Below, in pieces: positions 1 through 8,455 of a DNA stretch of 11,624 bases (position 1 is its first letter; each line of letters starts with the position of its first letter). Location of the stretch: positions 1 to 11,624 of the forward strand of contig QUTJ01031421.1 in the NCBI GenBank assembly GCA_003573635.1, written 5' to 3'. The notes beneath the pieces were generated by a model, which made no database searches, was not told the DNA's origin, and saw nothing but the letters and a program-made list of their open reading frames with translations. The stretch comes from Goniomonas avonlea (taxonomy: Eukaryota; Cryptophyceae; Goniomonadida; Goniomonadaceae). The translations under genes were made by a program, and so were the position numbers.

Positions 1-49
1 GTGACGTGTGACGTGTGACGTGTGACGTGTGACGAGTGACGTGTGATAT
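1..49. repeat. 7-bp tandem repeat (GTGACGT)n
   Basis: About seven units of GTGACGT, some with one or two substitutions, sit at the window edge. They are followed by a short imperfect inverted sequence (GTGTCACACGTGACAC near 51-66). The array lies downstream of the proposed third exon of the minus-strand TRPM-like gene and is probably intronic. Confidence 0.85.
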
Positions 50-95
50 GTGTCACACGTGACACAGCACCCAGCACCAACCACACAGCACACAC

Positions 96-1401
96 TTTCT
101 GCAACATTGACGGCACTCGTGCGGCCTCGTCTCGAGTCAAGTCCAGGCCCCCGTTTTGAGAGCGTCGGACCAGACCCCCGGGGTCAATTAAATCGAGCAC
201 GTCGTCGTGGAGGTCTGCTGCTAGTGCCTCCTGCGCAGGCCAGTGAGCGAGTGAGCGAGTGAGCGAGTGAGCGAGTGAGAGAGCGGGTTTGTTCAAATCC
301 AAACACCGCTGAGCGGGCACAGAGAGAGTATTTCTGCACTCTAGAAGCTGCCTTGCAACCACAGATTGAGTCAATGCCACAAGCGGTGACAGGAAATCAC
401 CTGCGAACCGTTATGGCTACGGCATTCGAGAAATTCATCAGCATCCAATAGAAGCATGGACAATTCCAAAGTACACTAGAGCTGACCTCGTCAAGGCCAT
501 CGTTGCAAAGTTCCACTGCCTTCGCCAGAAGGTCAGCCGCTTTCTCGCTGCCCTTGACCAGCACGACCGGAGTGCGATTCCGAAGGCAATCTGCTGCCGT
601 TGCCAGGGTCCTGTGGAGAGTGTGAGCCGAAAGAGTACAACATCCACAATACGCAACCGCACGCAAGGACACGCAGACAACACAGAGGACGTACCCTGGG
701 CCGCCTTGAACGACAACACAGACAACAGGGACATCGTGCCGCTCAGCAATCGCACGTTCCAACCGAGCTCGTGTTGCTATTTCATGGCCCCAACGCTCAA
801 CCTCAGGACCATGTTCCTCAGGAAGTCCGGCGTCAACAAGTAGGAAATGTGAATGGTTGAAATCCAAAGCAACTTGCTTGGTAGAGTTCTCTGCAGTCTT
901 GAAATACTCCACGGGTGGACTTGAGCGTCTCTGAACCAGAGCCTCCTTATTTGTCACGCAGTCCCAAACACAAACACCAATCGTTGGAACAGACCACCCA
1001 TACATTGAACGGGCTTGCCCCACAAGGCGCATCACACCAGTGTCTGTCCCACCGGTAATGACATAGGCTTTAGTTTCCAATGCAGTCATTTGAAGTCCGC
1101 GAGCCACCCCAAGGCGCAATGCTCTGGGTTCCAGTTTGAAGTCACGCGCACCACCAGTAACTGAGATGAGGAGCCCCGGTTTCGAGAGGAGCCAGCTCTT
1201 GAGAAAAACATGGTCCACAAGGGCCTCACACTGTTTACCGAGTTCGGTTTCATCCACCAGTTTTGGAATGCGAACATACTGTGCAGTGTTCGCGTGCGCC
1301 TGCTCGTGGGTAAAAGAAATAGTTCCATAACTAATTATCTCTGGAGCTTCAGTATTCAGGGTGTCACCGGTCCCTCCACGATGGCGGCGGAAAACCTTCA
1401 T
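96..1401 (-). CDS. TRPM-like SLOG (LSDAT) domain protein, N-terminal part, multi-exon, partial
   Basis: The protein resembles the N-terminal ligand-binding (SLOG/LSDAT_euk) region of TRPM cation channels, which binds ADP-ribose-like nucleotides. Proposed exons on the minus strand: 1401-695, 610-487 and 230 to about 96. Introns are 694-611 (GTACGT..CACAG, phase 2) and 486-231 (GTCAGC..GCGCAG, phase 0). Family motifs in order: LLISVTGGA, YVITGGTDTGVMRLVG, NHSHFLLVDAG, then VVQGGPG joined by splicing to TLATAAD, and PVVLVKGSEKAAD. The family usually has GSGRAAD at the last site, so the G-to-E change is notable. Exon 3 encodes an acidic helical stretch (EALAADLHDDVLDLID) that fits the segment after the SLOG core. 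The start at 1401 has A at -3. Exon 3 stays open to the window edge; the donor at 95 (GTGTGT) is a guess. No membrane segments fall in the window, so a channel is inferred only from homology. The SLOG call is firm; exon 3 is less so. Confidence 0.8.
241..280. repeat. 8-bp tandem repeat (GAGTGAGC)n in intron 2 of the TRPM-like gene
   Basis: About five units of GAGTGAGC lie next to the proposed acceptor (AG complement at 231-232). On the gene's own strand this reads as a C/T-rich tract of GCTCACTC units and could serve as an extended polypyrimidine-like tract. Confidence 0.85.
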
Positions 1402-1506
1402 TGTTTTTTTGAGCCACCACCGACCCGGTAGACGAGCTCGCTAACAAGAGCCTCTCCGTACCGGTGTCGCTACTGTACCAGATAACATATCAGATACTGG
1501 AGACCA
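1402..1506. promoter_or_regulatory. Short divergent intergenic region between the TRPM-like and Sel1 genes
   Basis: The 105 bp between the two divergent start codons (minus-strand ATG at 1401, plus-strand ATG at 1507) must hold both 5' leaders and any promoter. I see no TATA box, only an A/T-richer stretch with GATAACATATCAGATAC near 1481-1497. A shared bidirectional promoter is inferred from geometry alone. Confidence 0.4.
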
Positions 1507-2571
1507 ATGCGCAGCATGTCTCGATTTCTTGTGCAAGGGGGCGTTCTCGGTGCTGTCATGGGGCGCACGTTGCAGCCGATGTCCCGAAGGATTATGAATG
1601 CAGCTAATCTTCACACTTTTTCGCGTTCTCATCCTGGGATGTTTCGCAAAAGCTCTGCGCGCTCGCTGTCAGTCGAGACTGACGCTCCTCAAGATGACCC
1701 ATCCCGAGGGCAGGGAGAGGCGGCGCTCCGCAAGTTTCAAGAATTGGCTGATCAAGGAGATCCTGCGATGTGCCACCGAATGGGGTCCATTTATCTCGAG
1801 GGTCGCGACGAGATTGGACGCGACTTGGACAAGGCTATAAAGTACTTCGAGAAAGGGGCTGAGGCTGGGTTCCCGGCGTCACAGCACAGTCTTGCCGTCA
1901 TGTACGCCCATGGTATAGGAATGGATCAGGATATTGCAAAGGCTGTGACCTGGTTTAGGGCCGCAGCTGAGCAAGGCGACAGGGATGCCCAGTGCGACTT
2001 GGCTATTTGTTTGGCTGCTGGAAACGGCACGACCAAGGATGATGTTGAGGCGTTCAAATGGTTTTGGGCGGCTGCAAAGCAAGGACAGGTAGCAGCACAA
2101 CGATTCACTGCTGTGGCCTATCAACGGGGGCTTGGCACAACTGTCGATCCTGAAGGTGCCGCATTCTGGTTTCATCTCGCTGCTGAAGGGGGAGACGCCA
2201 TGGCCCAAGCCGAACTCGGGGTTTGCCACGCTCTCGGTTCGGGCGTCGAAAAGGATATGGTTAAAGCTGTCAACTATTTTACCAAGGCTGCTGAGGCTGG
2301 GAATGTTCCTGGACAGCGCAACTTGGCAACTGCGTTGGAACAGGGCGCTGGAGTCGAGCAGGATCTCCCAAGAGCTGTGAAATATTTTAAGCTTGCTGCG
2401 GAAGCTGGTGATGTGCGAGCACAGTGTAGCCTCGCCTTGCTCCTTGTGCAAGGAAAAGGGTGTGAGAGGAACGCCGAGCAGGCCAAGGCGTGGCTGGACA
2501 AGGCAGTCGCGCAGGGCAGTCCTTTGGCTCTCAAACTGCAGCAGCAGTGGTCATCCATGTCTGCTAACTAA
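1507..2571 (+). CDS. Sel1-like repeat protein with possible mitochondrial leader
   Basis: This is a single uninterrupted 354-residue frame. From about residue 75 it consists of seven full 36-residue Sel1-like repeats and a partial eighth. Each follows the family pattern of a KYF/WF-xxAAExGD-xxAQ helix, a second helix ending in (Y/L)xxGxG, and an acidic turn before KAVxYF. Sel1 repeats are alpha/alpha solenoids of the TPR class that act as protein-protein scaffolds; no catalytic domain is present. Residues 1-60 are rich in Arg, Ser and Met with almost no acidic residues (MRSMSRFL, MSRRIMNAAN, FRKSSARSLS), as in a mitochondrial targeting sequence. ATGs at codons 1, 4, 18, 25 and 30 are all in frame and the first is chosen for maximal length. 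There are no introns, unlike the neighbours. A possible ATTAAA polyadenylation signal lies 26 bp after the TAA stop. Partner and pathway cannot be told from sequence. Confidence 0.92.
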   Translation: MRSMSRFLVQGGVLGAVMGRTLQPMSRRIMNAANLHTFSRSHPGMFRKSSARSLSVETDAPQDDPSRGQGEAALRKFQELADQGDPAMCHRMGSIYLEGRDEIGRDLDKAIKYFEKGAEAGFPASQHSLAVMYAHGIGMDQDIAKAVTWFRAAAEQGDRDAQCDLAICLAAGNGTTKDDVEAFKWFWAAAKQGQVAAQRFTAVAYQRGLGTTVDPEGAAFWFHLAAEGGDAMAQAELGVCHALGSGVEKDMVKAVNYFTKAAEAGNVPGQRNLATALEQGAGVEQDLPRAVKYFKLAAEAGDVRAQCSLALLLVQGKGCERNAEQAKAWLDKAVAQGSPLALKLQQQWSSMSAN

Positions 2572-2641
2572 GTGAGCGTTCTGGAGTCACAGCATCATTA
2601 AATCTCATCACCCAGTTTGACAACGCTGATGTCACCATGCG
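2572..2641. other. 70-bp convergent intergenic gap
   Basis: The Sel1 gene and the minus-strand armadillo gene converge here with their stop codons 70 bp apart. ATTAAA at 2597-2602 could serve the plus-strand transcript. The two 3' UTRs almost certainly overlap, giving antisense potential. Confidence 0.5.
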
Positions 2642-4782
2642 TTAGTTTGAAACTGACAGCCGCCCCAGAGTGAGGTAGACAGCAAACTTGTTCGCATCAG
2701 ACGAGGCTAGTGATACAAGCGCACGCGCGGCACGTGCTTTGGCCTCCTCCGTCCCCTCCTTCAGAATGTTCGACAATTGTTCTAGGATCCCAGGGACCTC
2801 ACCCATGCGCCTCATGTTCTCTTCGAGGACGCTCAGGTTGGCGAGGCAGCGCGTGGCCTGCGTGCGCGCCTCCACGTGTCCGCAATGCATGAGAGCTGCA
2901 AGCATCTTGAACGCCCCTTCGCGCTCACCGATAGCGGACTTGTTGTCCTCGGACACGGCTAGGTTGGCCAAGGCTCGCGCGCACTGCGCCTGAGGGGCAG
3001 CCCAGTCCTCGTCACTGTCATCGCCGCCGGGTGGCAGCGCCAGGCCAGCGACAAGGTGCGAGATGATCCCCTCGTGGCGGCCTGCGGCTGCGCGGAGGCT
3101 CTCGGATACTCCCAGAGCGGCCACGCACCGCGCAGCGTGCACCCGCACGGACGATGATGGAGACGCCAGCAAATTTGCCAGCGCTTCGAGCCCTTTCGGA
3201 TGCCCCGCAATCACGCCTGCATGTGCTTCAAACACCGCAAGATTCGCCAGCGCTCTTGAAGCCTGGAGTTGTCCTGGTCCTTGCTCGGTCGCCTAAACAA
3301 GGGGGAGGGTCAGTCAGCCTCACAACCGATCGCTGAAGACAAACTGAGAAATCAGAGGAACGAGGAACGTTCAGGAAGAAGAAGAAAATGCACCATATTG
3401 ATGAGGCCCGGAAAGGTGTCTGGAACGACGGTGAACGCCTCTAGGTTTGACTCCGTTACTGCGAGATTGGCAATAGCACCTGTCACGTCGCAGAATCAGG
3501 AACCGGAGCTTTCAATAAGGAATCCAAGTAAAAGAAGTAAAGGGAACACGGGAACACTACCAGCAGCACGGGTGCGAGTCTTGTGAGAGCTGTCTCCCTC
3601 TAAGAGCAGCAATGCAGCGAGTCCCTCAAACGCTCCTGGCTCGTACGCAATTAGCTCCCGGTTCTCCTCGACAACAGCAAGGTTTGCCAGAACAACAGCC
3701 GCCAATCCTCTCATTTCCTCTGGTCCACTTGAACACATCTTTGTCAGACCCTTGAGCATTCCAGGCTCCTTCGCGATTGCAATCTTGTTCGGTTCAGGGC
3801 CCACGAGGTCAGCAAGCACGCGGGCACCATCGGCAACCGCCTCCTGATTGTCCAAATACAATACTGTTGAAACACCAGCCCAGAAGTTTGGAACTGTGCC
3901 AACACAAGCTTTGTCTGGTTCAAGCAATATTAGATGAGACAAGGCATACGCGGCGTCTGCCTGTCCGTCAGGCGAGGCGTCCTTTAGCAGGCACGAGAGT
4001 CCCCCAAACACCTGCAAACGCGCGGCACAAGAAAATAAAGTGTGGTTTGCACTGGATTGTGCCAGATTACCGAGGGCACGTGCCGCCTCGGGTTTGCTCT
4101 TCGGCGGACCGTCCAACAGCAACGAGATCAGAGCAGGCAGACTACCCGCCACCTCCCCAATGGCCTTCGCGTTCGTTTCCGTGACGGACATATTTGCTAG
4201 GGCGCGGGCAGCTTGAATTTTGCCTTGGACTGTGCCTTCAACCAACAGTGTGGACAGTCCTTGAAACGCCCAATTCGCGGCGTCTGGGGCCCGACCTGCC
4301 TCCAGCGCATCGGCCAAATTGGCAAGAGCACGGGCAGCAAAAACTTTTCCTTCTTCAGACCCTTCCTGGAGCATCGCACACAAACCTTCAAATCCGAATT
4401 TAACACGACAGAAGGCCTGCTTGTGGCGTTCGACAACCGCCAGGTTCGCTACAGCACGTGCCGCCTGTGCCTGACCCACAAGGGTACCCTCGGTCAGCAT
4501 GGCCCCAAGGCCATCAAACAAACCTTCAACTTCCCCGAGCGTGTCTGTGTTTGTCGGTGACAGTGACAAGGTTGCGAACGCTCGCGCGGCATTGGCGCGG
4601 CCAAGAGGAGTGCCTTCCACAAGAATGACACAGAGAGCATCAAACACACCCGCGACAGCACCGACAGTCTGTCTGGTCTCCTCAGAATTTGCTAGATTTG
4701 CAATTTTGTCCGCAATCTCTGCGGCCTCTTCGGGTGTTCCATCGAGCAGCTGGTCAATGAGCGCCAACACATCTTCCGCCAT
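2642..4782 (-). CDS. Armadillo-repeat solenoid protein (about 15 repeats), three exons
   Basis: Spliced product is 652 residues, almost entirely armadillo repeats of about 41 residues. Each has the core AARALANLAV, a short ENK-type turn, G-x-FEGL(A/C)xLL and EGTxxGKxQ. Exons on the minus strand: 4782-3561, 3479-3394 and 3292-2642. Intron 1 (3560-3480, 81 bp, phase 1) joins RTRAA to GAIANLAV; intron 2 (3393-3293, 101 bp, phase 0) joins GLINM to ATEQGPGQLQ. Both junctions restore the repeat register and have GT..AG ends, which strongly supports them. The hydrophobic PLLLLLGFLI stretch seen on unspliced reading is intron 1, not a membrane segment. The start MAEDVLALIDQLL begins a capping helix; the stop is TAA. 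A longer acidic insertion (PPGGDDSDED) interrupts one repeat near residue 525. Armadillo solenoids bind extended peptides as in importin-alpha and beta-catenin, but the highly regular repeats match neither subfamily, so the partner is unknown. Confidence 0.9.
3293..3393 (-). other. Intron 2 of the armadillo-repeat gene
   Basis: Minus-strand intron of 101 bp with donor ATG|GTGCAT and acceptor TTGTTTAG. It is phase 0. The 86-bp exon it closes (3394-3479) encodes AIANLAVTESNLEAF and is too short to stand out as an open frame on its own. Confidence 0.85.
3480..3560 (-). other. Intron 1 of the armadillo-repeat gene
   Basis: Minus-strand intron of 81 bp with donor GTAGTG after codon 407 and acceptor GACAG. 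It is phase 1, and splicing regenerates the armadillo core RAAGAIANLAV without gain or loss of a residue. Confidence 0.85.
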
Positions 4783-5015
4783 TGATCAGATTGGCCAGTC
4801 TATCCGAGTCTATCGAGAAGGCCCGAGTCATACACAGTTAAACTTAAGTCACAAGTTAACTTAGTTAAGTGACTTAACCCATCGTTACCCATGGTTAACG
4901 TATCCACATCTTTGTTATCTAAATTGATTGTGACGCCGCTCTAAATCGTCCAGTCCGTCATAAGCCGCATAAACAGCCTTTCAGTGAAGTGAGTAGACTG
5001 TTCCCCCCGACAACC
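4783..5015. promoter_or_regulatory. Divergent promoter region with GTTAAC-rich palindromes
   Basis: This gap separates the minus-strand armadillo gene from the plus-strand Ly6-like gene. TTAAGTCAC at 4844-4852 and its exact inverse GTGACTTAA at 4869-4877 flank a 16-base spacer that itself contains the 10-bp palindrome AAGTTAACTT (4853-4862). Further GTTAA/TTAAC elements occur at about 4837, 4863 and 4895. Two to three short direct units follow (TTAACCCATCG, TTACCCATGG, TTAACG). Such clustered symmetrical sites suggest binding by a dimeric factor, but no factor is identified. Confidence 0.45.
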
Positions 5016-5435
5016 ATGAGGTGGACCTTGCTCGCTGCCTGTGTGTTGTTCCTCGGAGTTTCCGTTGCTGGCTTGTCTTGCAATCAGGGATCTTTCGCAG
5101 CGCCTGAGGCTTGCCCGCTCCATGCAGATACAGCCTGCCTTGTAACGCAGAAGCAAGCAAAGGTCACGTACTCTTGCATCCGACTCTCGTGTGTGGACAG
5201 CCCGGAGAATGGAAACCATGTCGGTTGCTATACAAGGCATGCCGCAGTCCCATAATTTGAAGTTGGGAATGCTCACATCCTGCCCAGGAACGTTGGTGGG
5301 GAGATTGTGAAGTCGTGCTGCTGTGACAAGGACAATTGCAACACCGCGGCCCTGTTGAACTCCGCGACGTCCGCCGCAGTTCCCACCCTCTTCATCGCTC
5401 TCTGCGCGGGTTTCCTCCTGTTTATTCAATTGTGA
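5016..5435 (+). CDS. Ly6/uPAR-like GPI-anchored surface protein, interrupted by an in-frame TAA
   Basis: From the ATG at 5016 the frame opens with a signal peptide (hydrophobic core LLAACVLFLGVSVAG, cleavage near residue 19). A Cys-rich segment follows with Cys at codons 22, 33, 41, 54, 59 and 71. After a TAA at 5253-5255 the same frame continues to Cys at codons 101, 102, 103 and 108, with the LU-domain signature CCDKDNCN. A small-residue GPI attachment region (LLNSATSAA) and a hydrophobic tail ending at TGA 5433-5435 complete it. Cys 41 to Cys 54 (12 residues between) matches the spacing in CD59-type domains. The second Cys of the classical fold is absent. The two halves share a frame, so either a short intron (length a multiple of 3) removes the stop or this is a recent nonsense allele. 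Candidates are GTTGCT..TTGAAG (39 bp, phase 1) or GTCGGT..GGGGAG (87 bp, phase 0). Role: probably extracellular recognition or adhesion; the ligand is unknown. Confidence 0.7.
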
Positions 5436-6023
5436 GAATTCACAGCATGGGAACAAGCAGTCAGCAATTTGTGCGACGATCGTGGCCGTCAAGCTTGAAT
5501 TTTGTGTTCTCGACTGTTGTCGAGCGCTGACGCATGTTCCACCTTTTCCGGCCCTTGACTGTCCTTGAAGGGGACCCATGGTCCACCTGTTTGATACGGA
5601 GTGAAATCGTTTGTAGTTCGGGTGCCAAGCTCATTTTGTTCCAATTTCGGTGTTCCATCAACCTCCTCCTCCCTCCCTCTCACTCCCCTCGCTTTCTCTG
5701 CCCCCACCCCGCACTGTGTGGTGTACCGGACTGTGTGGCCCTCAGCGGTTCCTGAATGGCTGAATCCTCTCCCTCCTCCCCTCCCGCTCTCCCCTCGCCC
5801 TCTAGTCTCGCAACATTGCGTACCCAATAGCGCTGCCAAGAACTTTCAATATTTGGTGCTATTTCATACCTGGACGCAACTGGAGCACAACTCGTTTCCA
5901 ATGTGCGAATCACAAATGCCCACATGATTGCAAAGACATGACAGGACGAAAATGAAATTGGCCAGGTGTAGTTTGTTGTTAATATGAAATAGAACAAACT
6001 TAGGAAGTAGGTACGTGCCAGAT
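5436..6023. other. 588-bp convergent intergenic region, no gene seen
   Basis: This holds the 3' flanks of the Ly6-like gene (plus) and the short armadillo gene (minus). Two pyrimidine-rich tracts occur on the plus strand (about 5659-5715 and 5766-5805). Open frames here are low-complexity or antisense shadows with no recognisable motifs. I see no RNA gene. Confidence 0.6.
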
Positions 6024-6949
6024 TCAGTCTTGGTCAGGAGCAGAGGACTCCCCTCTGGGTTTCACTGCACGGGCAGGCAAGGAATCGTCAGGATTTTGTC
6101 GCTTTCCGGCAGTTTGTGGAGGTTGGGATAAACAGGAGGGGCTGAGAACTTCCTTGGTCTCTCGTCGAGCCAGAGAACTCACCCCAGGTGGAGGATCAGG
6201 GAGGAGAACCGCCATAGCCTTAACGGCCACAGAGTGCGAATATGGATCTCCTCGACTGAAGTTTATCGCATGCAGTACGGCGTGGAGAGCCCCAGCAGAA
6301 ACAGCCCGTTGTCGATTTTCGGCGTTTTCTGAAGTGATGGATCCCAGCGCGTGGCACCCAAACAAACATTCTTTCTGAGCAAAAGTGCAGAGGGAAGAAA
6401 CAACTGCTTCGACACCCCCAGCATCTCCGATTTGCTTTTGGTTATCTGTGTTTCCATGCGCAAGGCAGGCCAGTGCATTGCAGCCTTGGGACTGAACCCC
6501 AAGATGGGAAGGATGTCTTTTGAGAGCAGAAACGATAGAAACTATGGCTCCCAACTCGGCAAAACGCCTTTGGTGTGCTGGGTGAAACCGAGCGGAGTTA
6601 AACAGTACATTGCACGCCTGGAAACGAATAAGTACAAACACACGTACCCCGTACCCCGGTGGTCTGAGACAAGCACCTTGGTGACAATCATCGGGTCCTC
6701 AGGTTTGGAGTTCAACTCGAGCAGAGACTGTTCCGCCAAATCAGGAGGGAACAGCTGCGCCATCTTGGCAGCCTGAGCCTTCGACATTACGCTGGCCGCA
6801 CCTCCAGACACCAGACCAGAATCCACAGGCCTTGGAACACAGACAAACTGAGACAAATGGATTGGAGGCTTGGACTCCTTGAACTCTTGGAGTGGCCTAT
6901 GCCCGGCTATGGGCTCACGAAAAAAGTCAAGTAGTCTACCACCAACCAT
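6024..6949 (-). CDS. Short armadillo-like repeat protein, two exons
   Basis: Exons on the minus strand are 6949-6677 and 6617-6024, with a 59-bp phase-0 intron (AAG|GTGCTT..TTTCCAG|GCG) joining DPMIVTK to ACNVLFNSARF. The spliced protein has about three to four armadillo-like repeats (QSQGCNALACLAH, FGCHALGSITSENAENRQ, SVAVKAMAVLL with the GAIVSIVSAL and GGVEAVVSSL second helices). These are more divergent than those of the 652-residue armadillo protein upstream. The last 60 residues are polar and basic (GKRQNPDDS, RAVKPRGE) with no repeat and could be a flexible tail or nuclear signal. The start is uncertain: ATG 6949 gives 288 residues, but the first 54 look unlike a structured domain, and ATG 6787 (MSKAQAAKMAQL) gives 234. 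The first choice leaves only 57 bp to the divergent oxidoreductase start. Function unknown beyond protein binding. Confidence 0.72.
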
Positions 6950-7006
6950 GTACAGTATCGAAGACGCTAGCGACTATCGGTAGGTTACCGTCTGTGCGGA
7001 GCCGGG

Positions 7007-8415
7007 ATGGGTTCGCTCTCTTCGCAACGAAAGACCAACTATTTCATCAAACTGAGGACTACAGTGAATGTGCGCATGCGGGCACGCCCGTTCGGGTTTA
7101 CGCACCTGACCCTGGGAGACTTCGCTCTGATTTCTGTATTCCTGTGTTTCAACTTGTGGCTGATCAAGGATTCCTTCAGCGCGCCGACTCTCAAAAAAGC
7201 TTTCAAGAAATTCGGAGTCGCGATGCACTGGAATCTTGCTCTCACCTTTTTCCCCGTTACAAAGCGCTCGATAGTTCTTCATATTTTTGGGTGTAGCTTT
7301 GAGCGAGCTGTAACGTGAGCGTGGTTTTTTACACACCATGCCTTGCCTCACTGTTGTGAAACAGATTTCATCGATGGTTGAGCCGCTGGTTTGGGCTAAT
7401 GACTACTTTGCACTTTTTAGGGTTTGCGCAAGCCTGGAGCGCTGATGGCAAGCTGCTCGAAAAGCTTTCAGTCGAGCATAACTTCTATGGCCTCCTTGCG
7501 TTTTGCGTCTGGCTCGTAGGTAAGAATGCGAGACAGCTTGTTCCACATCACCATGCTGAAATGACCGGCTTTCCAGTGTGGATAACGTCTCTGGCTTATG
7601 TCCGTCGACAACTGTTTCGGACGTTCTTCTACGTGCACGTTCTCGCATTCCCCTTGCTCGTTTTGTTTGTGGCATGGCACCACGAAGGAGCTGACTTCCT
7701 TGACCGGGTCGCGCTTCCTTTGGGCCTCTACATCGTCGACTGGTAATTATCGCAATCTTTGTTTTTCGTTTTGTACTCACGTCTCGCACAGGGCTGTGCG
7801 ACTTCTCAGAGTTCGTAAGCTGAAGATACTGGCGGCACGAGTCATTGGTGATGATGTTGCCGTTAGCCTCGAGTTGTCCACAGCTGACATCCATCACGAG
7901 CCTGGCCAGTATGTTTTTCTGCAGGTTGGTAACGCTCGAATGGGTCAGGAGTTGTGATCAGTGGCCATGTCTGCACATATGCTTCATTGGAACACGGCAC
8001 ACGCTCACGCTGCCATGCCAACGCGACACTGCTGGACGGTGCAGAGATGGGTACAGAGACAAACAGACAGACGCAGGCAGACAGACACAGGCAGGCAGAC
8101 ACAGTCAGGCAGAGGCAGTGAGACACACACAGAGGGGGTGGCACAGACGGCGGGCGATCCTGGAACCGAGTGGCCACAGTACTGGAATTTGCCTGGAGGC
8201 AGATCGATGGACAGGCAGACACGCAGACAGGGACGAGACGAGACGAGACGAGACCTGACAATCCTTCGGCAGGTTCCAGCGCTGTCGAAACTTGAGTGGC
8301 ACCCATTTTCCATCAATAACCCCTCGGGCGAGAGGCGGCTCGTCCTTCGTCCTCGCAATGCTGGTGACTGGACCAATCGCCTCTTGCAGCATGTTCTGGT
8401 GAGTAATAGATCGGG

Positions 8416-8455
<40 letters not shown>

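Noticed and set aside
611-694. Cys/Val-rich insertion in the TRPM-like domain
   Set aside because: Bounded by GTACGT and CACAG; removing it joins GGPG to TLATAAD as the family requires, so it is an intron.
3496-3560. C-terminal membrane anchor (PLLLLLGFLI) on the armadillo protein
   Set aside because: It is read-through into intron 1; splicing restores the armadillo register in exon 2.
5253-5255. TAA reassigned as a sense codon
   Set aside because: The Sel1 and the long armadillo genes end with TAA at the natural ends of their repeat domains, so the standard code applies.
4941-5579. 212-residue minus-strand open frame opposite the Ly6-like gene
   Set aside because: No domain or repeat pattern; the plus strand has signal peptide, Cys pattern and GPI tail, so this is an antisense shadow.
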